Shown here: positions 25,988 through 33,560 of the stretch, in pieces | Layout of the letters: each line of letters opens with the position of its first letter | Position numbering within the stretch: position 1 is the stretch's first letter | Assembly (NCBI GenBank): GCA_030748735.1 | Contig: JASMLK010000063.1 | Span: 1 to 36,300 of the forward strand | Direction of reading: 5' to 3' | From: Myxococcota bacterium | GTDB lineage: Bacteria; Myxococcota_A; UBA9160; UBA4427 | DNA length: 36,300 nt | Made by a program: the position numbers and the translations under genes | Notes under the pieces: model-generated | Seen by the model: the letters and a program-made list of their open reading frames with translations, nothing else | Told to the model about the DNA's origin: nothing | Databases searched by the model: none

Positions 25988-27240
25988 GGCGTCGCTCCCA
26001 GGCGGGCGTCGCGTTCGAGTTCGATGCGCAGCGACACCGAATCGGATGCGCTTCTCGCATCGACGCGCAGGCGATCGAACTGACTCGCGAGGCTCGTTGC
26101 GGGGCGAGCACCGTGCAACTGCCGCTGCAATCGCGCGTCCGCTTCGGGAAGGCGGTCGAGATGGACGAGCAAGCCACCTTGCTCATCCAGCACAGGTCCC
26201 GAGACGTACGTCGCGGGGGTAGCCGTCCGTCCGAGCGCAAGCGCGATGCTCGTCGGGTTCCAACCGACGACGATGCTGCGCTCCGTCACCACGTAACACG
26301 GAACGAGATCAGGCAACAACTTCAAGTCGTGGAAGCAGGTCCCTGCATGGCCTGCGATGTCTTGTTCGCTGTGATGGATCGGCCAGGTCGCTTCCAGGCC
26401 GGAAACGAAGGTCTGCATCGCCCGCTCGGCACCCACACGTATCGTGTGATCGAGAGAGAGCACCATGGGCGGTGTCACCTGGTCGTGTCGCGGCAGGTAG
26501 AGCGCGACTTCCCAGGCCCCCTTCAACAGCGCCCCCATGAAGAGTTCGCTGCGCAGGTTGAACATCTGATCGGCCTGGCTGCCCTGGGAAACCAGCGAGG
26601 CCAGATCGATCCCGCCGGCCGGGCGAATCCGCGCGTGGATCACGGCGTCCTCGCTGGACAACGCGGCCGGTCCGGCGGCTTCGTCTCCCTGGACGAGCAG
26701 TGAATGCAGCGAAGACCCGCCTGCTCCCGCAGCGTCGTGCGAAGGCTCGAAGCGAGCGTCGATCTGATGACTGCCGTCGGGCGCGATCGTGACGCGTCCG
26801 TGGCTGCGCGTCCCGCCCGTCGAGGCGAAAGAGAAGACCGCGGCTGCGTCGCCGCGGTGTTCGGTGAGTACGTGGGGCACTTCGAGGCTGTCCGCGCAGA
26901 CCACGTTTCCCAGGAGGGTTTCGAGTCCGTCCTCGGCGCTGGCCCGCATCACGAAATCGTCGCAGCCCTCGACCGCCTCGCTCCATCGCGCAGCAAAGCG
27001 GCCAGCCGGCGTGCTTTCGAACTCGGCAAACCCGCTGATCACGGGCGATAACGCGGCGCGATCTCCGACGACCCAATGACCGTCGGGCCAGGCCACCGCG
27101 CCGGGGCGACCATCACACGCGAAGGCCGACAGCAGGCACGCGAGGACGAGCAAGCCCCGCAACGTTGCACGGGTCGCCAGGTCGGACGCGTTCGCGGATG
27201 GGGTGTACAAGCCGTCCCCCTGGGCTGGGTGGGTTTTCAT
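25984..27240 (-). CDS. Probable lipoprotein of unknown function
   Basis: From ATG 27240 the protein has 418 residues. A hydrophobic segment followed by LLSAFAC-DG (about residues 30-43) fits a type II lipoprotein signal with the Cys at the lipobox. The rest is a soluble alpha/beta protein with several Cys (for example GCDDF, VVCADS, GTCFHD, VPCYVV) that could form disulfides. The overall pattern, with repeated WPDGHWVVGDRAAL and VVGWNPTSIALAL style segments, recalls DUF3352-like periplasmic proteins, but I cannot confirm this. The frame is open to 27324, through what looks like a gene remnant. A TTG at 27210 has an AGGGGG upstream and may be the true start. It is translationally coupled to the phosphodiesterase-like gene, so a shared envelope role is likely. 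Confidence 0.6.
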   Translation of the reverse strand: MKTHPAQGDGLYTPSANASDLATRATLRGLLVLACLLSAFACDGRPGAVAWPDGHWVVGDRAALSPVISGFAEFESTPAGRFAARWSEAVEGCDDFVMRASAEDGLETLLGNVVCADSLEVPHVLTEHRGDAAAVFSFASTGGTRSHGRVTIAPDGSHQIDARFEPSHDAAGAGGSSLHSLLVQGDEAAGPAALSSEDAVIHARIRPAGGIDLASLVSQGSQADQMFNLRSELFMGALLKGAWEVALYLPRHDQVTPPMVLSLDHTIRVGAERAMQTFVSGLEATWPIHHSEQDIAGHAGTCFHDLKLLPDLVPCYVVTERSIVVGWNPTSIALALGRTATPATYVSGPVLDEQGGLLVHLDRLPEADARLQRQLHGARPATSLASQFDRLRVDARSASDSVSLRIELERDARLGATP

Positions 27241-27412
27241 GGCGGACACGCCGAACCGCTTCGACCGCCGCCTCGATTTCGATCGGGAAACAAGCCTGCT
27301 CGCTTGACCAGATTTGCCGCCCATCTCCCGATGCAGGCACGGGTTTTCGGGCTTCCCGCGGGCTCAACCGTTGCTCGCTTCTCGCCGAGAGGAGTCGAGA
27401 TGGCGACCCCGT

Positions 27413-27714
27413 CCCGAACCCCACCCAGAGCACGCGAGCACTGCGCACGACTTCGATTTCGTTGCCACAGTCGGCGACGAAGGGAAGCAGCAACAAGACG
27501 GCGAGCCCCGGTCGCCCCCCTGCGTGCAGTTCACCCGAGCCCAGGTCCAGGCCGCATTGTGGATCAGGTTGAACTCGTCCCAGTTCACGCTCTCGGTATG
27601 CACACTCGCCACCCGCAGGGCGACGAAGGCGAGGAAAGCGATCACCCACAGCGCCGCCCCCGGCGTTGCGAAGCGAGACGGGAACGTTGGCTGCGATGTG
27701 GGGTCGGCCGACAT
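27413..27714 (-). pseudogene. Truncated, frameshifted glycosyltransferase (GT-C/GT39-like) remnant
   Basis: An ATG at 27714 opens a frame with a hydrophobic first span (ALWVIAFLAFVALRVA) and then SVNWDEFNLIHNAAWTW. The N-W-D-E-F segment resembles the acidic first-loop motif of GT-C enzymes such as ArnT/PMT-type mannosyltransferases. Near 27540 the likely continuation moves to another frame: GELHAGGRPGLAVLLLLPFV, then ADCGNEIEVVRSARVLWVGF. After about 27413 coding character stops. Family members exceed 400 residues, so about 100 residues of N-terminus remain, with one frameshift. The start lies 8 bases after the prepilin peptidase stop, as if once part of that operon. The family assignment is by pattern only. 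Confidence 0.55.
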
Positions 27715-27721
27715 CGCGTGC

Positions 27722-28621
27722 CTACACGAGCCAGGCGAGGGGCTCGGGAACGAACAGGGCCACCAGTGCGGCACCCGCAATCGCGGGACCGAAACCGAAG
27801 GGGTTGTTCCACGAACGCGTCACGAGCGCCCAACCGGCGCCCAACACGAGGCCCAGGATGCTTGCGAGCAACACCGTGGTCACGACACCGACGGGGCCGA
27901 GAAAAGCGCCGATCATCGCCAGCAACTTGACGTCACCGAAGCCCATGCCGGGGAACCACATCCAATAGTCGAGCTCGGTCGGCTTCGGAAGTGCTTCGCC
28001 CTCCCCCGGCCAGTGTTCGAACTCGCGACCCACCGCGACGGAGAAGCGCGCGTGCGCGAAGCCCACGACCCAGAGCATGCCGCCGCCGAGGAGCGCACCG
28101 AGGCCGCTGAACTGGAGCGCGCTGCTCCAGTCGCTCCCCTGCGCGACCAGCCAGGCCGGCACGGCCACGAGGCCGAGCACCAGGCCGCCAAGCGACACTT
28201 CGTCGGGAATGATCTGGTGGTCGATGTCGACGAGTGCCGCCACGATCAGGCCTGCGCCGAAGACCGCGAAGATCAACGTTTCGAGCGTGAAGCCGAAGCG
28301 AATCGCGATCCCCGCAAAGAGCAAGCCCGTCACGAACTCGACCGCGGGATAGCGCAGCGAGATCCGGGCGCCGCAACTTCGACACTTCGCACCGAGCCAC
28401 AGGAACGAAAGGATTGGGACGTTGTCGAGGGGACGAATGGGCGTATCGCAAGCCGGGCAGTGGGAAGCCGGATAGACCACCGACTCTTCGAGTGGAAGCC
28501 GGTAGATCACGACGTTGAGAAACGACCCGATACAGGCGCCGAAGAGAAAGCCCGTCGCGCCCAGCCACCAGGGCTGTTGCACGAGAAAGAGCATGGCTTC
28601 CATCTGGTTCTCGCCGCTCAC
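27722..28621 (-). CDS. pilD: Prepilin peptidase (PilD/GspO, family A24)
   Basis: This inner-membrane aspartic protease cleaves the leader of type IV prepilins and can N-methylate the new N-terminus. From GTG 28621 the protein has 299 residues. It has the N-terminal GACIGSFLNVVIYRLP motif, the zinc-type tetracysteine loop (Cys55, Cys58, Cys80, Cys83), catalytic Asp132 in ALVDIDHQIIPDEV and Asp230 in GMGFGDVKLLAM, plus several membrane spans. An insertion of about 50 residues lies between the two catalytic regions. The GTG has a strong GGAGGA Shine-Dalgarno; the frame is open to 28780 without family similarity. It presumably processes the two pilins in this locus. Confidence 0.95.
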   Translation of the reverse strand: MSGENQMEAMLFLVQQPWWLGATGFLFGACIGSFLNVVIYRLPLEESVVYPASHCPACDTPIRPLDNVPILSFLWLGAKCRSCGARISLRYPAVEFVTGLLFAGIAIRFGFTLETLIFAVFGAGLIVAALVDIDHQIIPDEVSLGGLVLGLVAVPAWLVAQGSDWSSALQFSGLGALLGGGMLWVVGFAHARFSVAVGREFEHWPGEGEALPKPTELDYWMWFPGMGFGDVKLLAMIGAFLGPVGVVTTVLLASILGLVLGAGWALVTRSWNNPFGFGPAIAGAALVALFVPEPLAWLV

Positions 28622-28709
28622 CGGATCTCCTCCAACCCGCTCGCGCGGCGCAACGTAGCGCGCCTTCGATCGATCTCGCGCACCGACTCGGTCGGCGCGG
28701 GAGCGCGAT

Positions 28710-29486
28710 CTACTTGAAGTCCCGCCGTTCGAAGATGTGCGACGCGGCAAACAAGATCGCCGCGACGTAGCCCAACCCATACAGCACCGGGAGCCAGACT
28801 TCGCTCGCCGCGATCGGCAGCTGGTGCACCGCCTGAATGCTCAGGTTGTACATCTCGAGGTCGGGCAGTACTTCGTAGATGACCCGGGTGATCCGCTCGA
28901 GGCTCGCGCTCTCCGAGTTCGCTCCGATCTGCAGCAGGTCTCGCGACAGGTGCCCCATCATGTAGATGCCGAGGGTGAAGAACGAAGCGAGCATCGGGGT
29001 CGTGAAGGCCGAGAACAGGGTGGCCACCGCCACGACGATGGCGAGTTCGACACCGATCAACCCGAGCGCGCTCGCGTGCCCCAGGTCGACGGGAGCGCCC
29101 GAAAGCAGCGACACGACGACGAAGGCCGCGCTCATGATGAGCAGCTGCAGCCAGATCGTCATGACGAGCCCGACGAACTTGCCGATCAGGAATTCGGCGC
29201 GCGACACGGGCTTCGACAGGATCGTGTAGATGGTGCGGCGATAGACCTCGCCGTGGATCAGCCCCACACCCACGAAGATCGCGATGCCGGTGCTGAACAA
29301 TCGAATCGACGCCAGCCCCACGTCCTGCAGGATTCGCGAGCCCTCGACGTACGAGATCGAACCCACGATCACGCCGGTTCCGATCATCACGATCGCGAAG
29401 AACAGGAGCGTGTAGAGCAGCTTGTTGCGAATCGCCTCGCGCACCGTGTTGAGGCCGATCGTCCAGATGCGTTCGATCGCCTTCAT
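28710..29486 (-). CDS. ABC-2 type transporter permease
   Basis: The 258-residue membrane protein has about six hydrophobic spans, beginning with TVREAIRNKLLYTLLFFAIV, a start typical of NatB/ABC-2 permeases. The conserved cytoplasmic segment GEVYRRTIYTILSKPVSRAEFLIGKF, here described by its key residues R-R-T-I-Y and K-P-V-S-R, is clear. It should form the channel with the ATPase encoded immediately upstream; the two overlap by ATGA (29483-29486). The substrate is unknown. It lies 88 bases before prepilin peptidase. Confidence 0.9.
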   Translation of the reverse strand: MKAIERIWTIGLNTVREAIRNKLLYTLLFFAIVMIGTGVIVGSISYVEGSRILQDVGLASIRLFSTGIAIFVGVGLIHGEVYRRTIYTILSKPVSRAEFLIGKFVGLVMTIWLQLLIMSAAFVVVSLLSGAPVDLGHASALGLIGVELAIVVAVATLFSAFTTPMLASFFTLGIYMMGHLSRDLLQIGANSESASLERITRVIYEVLPDLEMYNLSIQAVHQLPIAASEVWLPVLYGLGYVAAILFAASHIFERRDFK

Positions 29487-30430
29487 TGGGCGCCCTCCTC
29501 TTCTCGCACCGCGTCGAGGAAGATCGACTCGAGCGATACACGCTGAGGGGTGACGGCCAGCACGCGCCCGCGCGCCTTCAAGACGGCGTCGAGCACGGCC
29601 CCGACCTTCTTTTCGGCGACGCGCATCTCCACTCGTTCCCCCTGGCCACGGAGTTCGGCGCCGTGTCGTTCTTCGAGTTGGGTAGCGAGTTCCGGTTCGA
29701 CACCCGACACGACGATCTCGCAGTCGTGCTCACCATCGTCGAGGAAGTCATGGGTGTGGCCCTGGTAGCGGATCTTGCCCTCGACGATGATCGCCACCCG
29801 GTCGCACACCATTTCGACATCCGACAGGATGTGGGTGTTCATGAAGACCGTCTTGCCCTCGGTCCGCAGGCGGATGATGAGATCGCGGATCTCCTTGCGC
29901 CCGATCGGGTCGAGCCCGCTCATGGGTTCGTCGAGAAAGACGACACTCGGGTCGTGAACGAGCGCCTGGGCGATGCCGACACGCTGTGCCATGCCCTTCG
30001 AGTAGGTGCGAATCCGCGAGTCGCCTGCGTAGGAAAGGCCGACCCAGTCGAGCAGGGTCTCGACACGATTCGCGCGCTCCCTCGAGGGTACACCCGAGAG
30101 GCGCGCATAGAAATCGAGCACCTCGCGCCCCGTGAGGTAGTCGTAAAAGTAGGCGTTCTCGGGCAGGAAGCCGACTTCGCGGCGAAAGGCCGTTTCTCCG
30201 ATGTCGTGTCCCAGGATCTTCGCCGTACCCGACGTCGCGCGAATGAGCCCCATCAAGAGCTTCAGGGTCGTGGTCTTGCCCGCACCGTTGGGGCCCACGA
30301 AGCCGAAGATCTCGCCCTGCATCACGTCGAACGAGATGCCGTGCAGCACGCGCTTCTTGCGAATGCCGAAACCGGGGCGGAAGTCTTTGACCACGTCGCG
30401 GACCTGGACGATTTCACTTTCCGAACTCAC
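29483..30430 (-). CDS. ABC transporter ATP-binding protein
   Basis: The 315-residue ATPase has a Walker A at 45-53 (GPNGAGKTT), signature YSKGMAQRVGIAQAL, Walker B VVFLDEPMSGLDP and an H-loop (MNTHILSD). At the usual Q-loop glutamine the sequence is LPENAYFYDYLTG, so Glu91 replaces Gln; I recall this variant in NatA-like ATPases of related bacteria. A C-terminal regulatory region of about 90 residues follows. It pairs with the coupled permease. Start is GTG 30430, overlapping the preceding gene's stop (GTGA, 30427-30430). Export of an envelope or small hydrophobic compound is possible; nothing in the sequence names it. Confidence 0.93.
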   Translation of the reverse strand: MSSESEIVQVRDVVKDFRPGFGIRKKRVLHGISFDVMQGEIFGFVGPNGAGKTTTLKLLMGLIRATSGTAKILGHDIGETAFRREVGFLPENAYFYDYLTGREVLDFYARLSGVPSRERANRVETLLDWVGLSYAGDSRIRTYSKGMAQRVGIAQALVHDPSVVFLDEPMSGLDPIGRKEIRDLIIRLRTEGKTVFMNTHILSDVEMVCDRVAIIVEGKIRYQGHTHDFLDDGEHDCEIVVSGVEPELATQLEERHGAELRGQGERVEMRVAEKKVGAVLDAVLKARGRVLAVTPQRVSLESIFLDAVREEEGAQ

Positions 30431-31368
30431 AACACTTCCTTTTCAGCGGAGGGCATTGCTTCGCCTTCCCACGCTTCGCCCTGCGCGCGAGTGTTCACGC
30501 GGTAGCGGCGGTTGTAATACGTCGAGGTGATGCGCCCCGTCTCGGGGTCGACGAACCAGCGATCGCCCTTGTGCAGGGCCTGTGGCAGGTCGCGAGGCTC
30601 GGCGGGCGGGAGCGTTTCGAGCACTGCGAAGCGACCTTCCACGAGATCGTGAAGGCCTTCGATGTCGTGCCCGGCCAGCTGCTCGAAGCTCTCGCGCGCG
30701 CGGTCGAGACCGCGGGCCTTGATCTCCACATCGATCTCGTCGAGCGCGCCCTGGTACACCGCAACGGCGTCTTCGGATTCACTCGACTCGATGAGTTGCG
30801 TCAGGAAGATCACCGACGATTCGAGATCGGCATTCTCCGAGCGCAGGCGCGCGACCAGACGAGGCAGATAGGTGGGGGAGCCTTCGAGTTCGGTGGCCTT
30901 CTCGAGAGCGTCGGCGGCTGCTTCGTTCTCGCGCAGATAGTAGAAATGGTTGTAGCCGAGATAGAAGTAGTTGCGCCAATCGTCGGGGTGGTATTCGATG
31001 CCGCGGCGAAGGAGTTCGTTGCCCCTGCGAACGCTTTCCGGGCTATCGGTCAGCCAGATGGCACCGAAGCGGTAGGGGTGCCCGACCCAGGGATCGAGGG
31101 TGGTGACCACGTCGATGATCCTGGAGACGTAGGGGGCAAACTCTTCGGGACGCTCGCGCGTGGCACCGACCTTGTAGATCGCCTGGATCCAGTAGTAGTC
31201 GGAGAGCACGGCGTCGAAGCCGAGGGACGCCAGTTTCGCGAGCTGCGGTTTCGGTAGAAACACGTCTTCCCGCGACGCGGGCGGCTCACTCGGGATCGCC
31301 CGATGCACCGCGAACGTGAGCGCGAGCGTCGCAAGCCACAAGCCTACGCGTATAAAGCCGATGCCCAC
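30427..31368 (-). CDS. Membrane-anchored TPR-like protein of pilin locus
   Basis: The 313-residue product begins with a single hydrophobic segment (about 5-21, GLWLATLALTFAV), likely a signal anchor. The rest is helical with TPR-like pairs, for example WRNYFYLGYNHFYYL followed by EAAADALEKATEL, and an unusual number of aromatic residues. The C-terminal 60 residues contain a beta-rich FVDPETGRITSTYYNRRYRV segment. Similar proteins occur next to pilin and ABC genes in related genomes, as I recall; no function is established to my knowledge. The start is GTG 31368, with a G-rich stretch upstream that may serve as Shine-Dalgarno. It is coupled to the ABC ATPase by GTGA, so a shared role with the transporter is plausible. 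Confidence 0.7.
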   Translation of the reverse strand: MGIGFIRVGLWLATLALTFAVHRAIPSEPPASREDVFLPKPQLAKLASLGFDAVLSDYYWIQAIYKVGATRERPEEFAPYVSRIIDVVTTLDPWVGHPYRFGAIWLTDSPESVRRGNELLRRGIEYHPDDWRNYFYLGYNHFYYLRENEAAADALEKATELEGSPTYLPRLVARLRSENADLESSVIFLTQLIESSESEDAVAVYQGALDEIDVEIKARGLDRARESFEQLAGHDIEGLHDLVEGRFAVLETLPPAEPRDLPQALHKGDRWFVDPETGRITSTYYNRRYRVNTRAQGEAWEGEAMPSAEKEVL

Positions 31369-31485
31369 GTTCCCCCCCCAGGATGTGTGCGACGGGTTCC
31401 CTTGGCCCGTCCGAACGTCACGCTCGTTGGATGATCAGCGTGATCCGATTTGATGCGTCAGTCAGCGCAATCCAAGGCCGCCGAC

Positions 31486-32067
31486 CTAGAAGTCGTCTCC
31501 GCCGGCGACGAGAACGGGCTCGTCGTAAACCGTGCTGCCATTGCGGATCTGGGGGATGCCAGCGCCCGAGAAGTACAAGCTCGTGCACGAGTCGGTCGCG
31601 TCGACGTTGGGATGGGTGTACATGATCAGCGCCACGGCGCCGTCGCCATCGACGTCGCCATAGGCGGTCGAAGTGAAGCAGGTCGTGCAAACACAACCAC
31701 CACCGAAGCCGCCGGTGTTGGTGTCGTAGTCGTAGTAGATGTTGCCTTCGGGGAACCAGCCAACCCCGGAAAATTCGGTTGCCACCGTCGCGCTGTCCCG
31801 CTTCTCGGGGCCCGGATCGATACCGGTCGCAGTGGACGGAACCATCTGGGCTCCGACGAAGAGGCCGTACTCAGCGAAGTAGGACTTCTGGGTCTTGGCC
31901 AGTGCCGCCAGGTTCGCGAAGGACTCCGCGCGGCGCGCGCGGTTCTGGTATCGCACGAATGAGGGAACAGCGACGGTGGCCATGATTCCGATGATCGCCA
32001 CGACGATCATCAGCTCGATCAACGTGAAGCCGTTCTGACGGCGGACTGCGATGGGCTGGATGGTCAC
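31486..32067 (-). CDS. Type IV pilin-like protein (second pilin)
   Basis: The 193-residue prepilin has a 13-residue leader ending in Gly13, then FTLIELMIVVAIIGIMATVA, with the conserved Glu at mature position 5. The C-terminal globular part carries DVDGDG, which resembles a calcium-binding loop, and Cys pairs in GGGCVCTTCF plus a later single Cys. The start is GTG 32067 with AGGAG eight bases upstream. It follows the pilA-like gene after a strong terminator, so it is probably made at a lower level or from its own promoter; I see no clear one. It may be a minor pilin or an alternative major pilin. Confidence 0.93.
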   Translation of the reverse strand: MTIQPIAVRRQNGFTLIELMIVVAIIGIMATVAVPSFVRYQNRARRAESFANLAALAKTQKSYFAEYGLFVGAQMVPSTATGIDPGPEKRDSATVATEFSGVGWFPEGNIYYDYDTNTGGFGGGCVCTTCFTSTAYGDVDGDGAVALIMYTHPNVDATDSCTSLYFSGAGIPQIRNGSTVYDEPVLVAGGDDF

Positions 32068-32177
32068 GGGGCGATCTCCTGGTGCGTTCGAATCGAGTCG
32101 GAGGGGGGGCCTCGATGAGAAATCATTCGGGTTTCGCGCTCGATCTCTGTAGTCCGTTTCAGACGAATCAGAGCGCG

Positions 32178-32214
32178 AAAACGGGAGGACCGGCCCGAAA
32201 GCCGGCCCTCCCCG
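32178..32214 (-). terminator. Intrinsic terminator after the pilA-like gene
   Basis: On the minus strand, a GC-rich hairpin (32182-32214) with arms of about 13 bases, one bulge and one G-T pair, and a TTTC loop is followed by TTTT (32178-32181). It starts 15 bases after the pilA-like stop codon. This is the best intrinsic terminator I find in the window. Confidence 0.85.
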
Positions 32215-32229
32215 TCATTCGGCGCTGAC

Positions 32230-32793
32230 CTAGAACTCGCTCTGGCCGTAGCTCGTGTGGCAGGGCAGGACCTGGTTGAACACTCGGCCACCACTCTGGA
32301 TGAGAATGCCGTTGTTCGGGCAAACCGTGGCGCCGAGGGTGCCGTCGGCATTCGCGCTCACGCTGCCGGGTGCGGGGTGGACGTAACCCCAGGCCTGATC
32401 GACGCCGTTGCCGTCGATGTCGGCGCCGGCGTCAGCAACATAAGCCGCACCGTTGGATGAAACCACGACCTCATAGTTGAAGAACACCTGGCCTTCCGGC
32501 GCCCAACCGATCGTGCCGAAGCCACCGGTGTCCGTGAAGTCGGTCTTGGTGGTGCCGCCGTTTGCCGCGGGCGAAACCGAACCAGTCACGTACGAACCGA
32601 ACTCGGAGAAGTACGCCTCTTCCGCGGTGCGGATCGCGGCAACATTCACCTTGCCTTCCGAGGTCTTCGCCTTCAGCTGGAAGCGGATGAAGTTCGGAAT
32701 TGCGATCGCGGCCAGAATACCGATGATCGCCACGACGATCATGAGCTCGATGAGCGTGAAGCCCTTCTTGCTCTTCCCAAGGAACTTGTTCAT
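32230..32793 (-). CDS. pilA: Type IV major pilin (PilA-like)
   Basis: From ATG 32793 the prepilin has 187 residues. The 11-residue basic leader MNKFLGKSKKG is followed by FTLIELMIVVAIIGILAAIA with Glu at mature position 5, the processing and assembly signal of type IVa pilins. The globular part has DIDGNG, similar to a calcium-binding loop, and two Cys in the last third (VCPNNG and PCHTSY) in position to make the C-terminal disulfide loop. AAGGG lies eight bases before the ATG; the frame is open to 33078 but the extension has no pilin features. The gene is preceded by a sigma-54 promoter and ended by a strong terminator, consistent with an abundant, regulated major pilin. Confidence 0.95.
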   Translation of the reverse strand: MNKFLGKSKKGFTLIELMIVVAIIGILAAIAIPNFIRFQLKAKTSEGKVNVAAIRTAEEAYFSEFGSYVTGSVSPAANGGTTKTDFTDTGGFGTIGWAPEGQVFFNYEVVVSSNGAAYVADAGADIDGNGVDQAWGYVHPAPGSVSANADGTLGATVCPNNGILIQSGGRVFNQVLPCHTSYGQSEF

Positions 32794-32902
32794 GAGTAAC
32801 CCTTTCGTTTCTCGCGTTTGCCGTCCGGCGGGGTTGCCTTCGGGACATTCACGCTTGCGGCTGCCGGAAGCGGCCCGACGCGCCATGTTGTCCCGTACCT
32901 GG

Positions 32903-32918
32903 TGCAGCTCGTGTGCCA
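32903..32918 (-). promoter_or_regulatory. Sigma-54 (-24/-12) promoter of the pilA-like gene
   Basis: On the minus strand the sequence TGGCACACGAGCTGCA matches the consensus TGGCACR-N4-TTGCW at all positions except one T in the -12 part, with GG and GC at the exact spacing. Transcription would start near 32891, leaving about 100 bases of leader before the ATG. Sigma-54 control through PilR is known for pilA in several bacteria. Confidence 0.85.
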
Positions 32919-32960
32919 AACGGCGGGGGATGGTTTCTCTTATCGGCAAAACCCCCGGGC

Positions 32961-32978
32961 ACGCTTGAGGAACGCTTG
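32961..32978 (-). repeat. Helically phased direct repeat upstream of the sigma-54 promoter
   Basis: ACGCTTG occurs at 32961-32967 and 32972-32978 on the plus strand, 11 bases apart, about 70-86 bases upstream of the predicted start. A third copy is in the leader at 32851-32857. The position suits an enhancer-binding activator such as PilR, but the motif is not proven. The rest of the 32794-33353 gap up to 33300 shows no other feature I can support. Confidence 0.4.
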
Positions 32979-33302
32979 TGAAATCCCTCGCGAAGAAAAG
33001 CTCAGCGTCTCGCAAGTAATACGAGGGGACGCGAACGCAGTGCCGTGATCCGTCACCCTGCGAGCCGCATCGCGGCACTCGTCACAAGAATCGACGCCCC
33101 CCCTTCAACGCCCTAGACGCGGCCGGGGATTGCCCTTCGCGTGAACTCGGGGGGAGGTCGAAGGCCATTGGTGTCTTTGCCGGGTTTGCGATCGCTTGCC
33201 TCCGAACTGGACGATTCCCACCCGGCTGCAAGGCTGCGCTGGGATCGAAACCGCGACGTGATGAAGGTCGCGATCACGTGGCGCGACGCACCCATGGTGC
33301 AG

Positions 33303-33331
33303 TTGACACGCAGGGGGGCAGGTGGCAGAGT
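33303..33331 (+). promoter_or_regulatory. Candidate promoter of tRNA-Glu
   Basis: A perfect TTGACA (33303-33308) is followed after 17 bases by CAGAGT (33326-33331), a weak -10 box, then a GC-rich discriminator typical of stringently controlled stable-RNA promoters. The tRNA starts 22 bases further on. Confidence 0.45.
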
Positions 33332-33353
33332 CCGCCGCGCCAAATCGGCAGCT

Positions 33354-33429
33354 GCTCCCATCGTCTAGCGGCCTAGGACGGGGCCCTCTCAAGGCTCAAA
33401 CACGGGTTCGATTCCCGTTGGGAGCACCA
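33354..33429 (+). tRNA. tRNA-Glu (anticodon CTC)
   Basis: The acceptor arms GCTCCCA (33354-33360) and TGGGAGC (33419-33425) pair. The anticodon stem GGGCC/GGCTC encloses CTCTCAA, giving CTC. The T arm contains GGTTCGATTCC, and discriminator A plus an encoded CCA end the gene. It reads GAG codons. Confidence 0.96.
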
Positions 33430-33560
33430 CCCGCCGAATCTCTTCCCGGCGGCCGGCGATCGCCGATGTCGAACCTGGTGAGCCGCTGAACGTGCCGAAG
33501 CTGCCGTCTGCGCTCGTCGCCGCCCCGATCCGCTCTCCCTTCTCATACCGCGAGGCTCCA

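Noticed and set aside
33039..33079. AGTGCCG/CGGCACT inverted repeat with a 27-base loop
   Set aside because: The loop is long, the inner region pairs poorly and no neighbouring gene boundary explains it.
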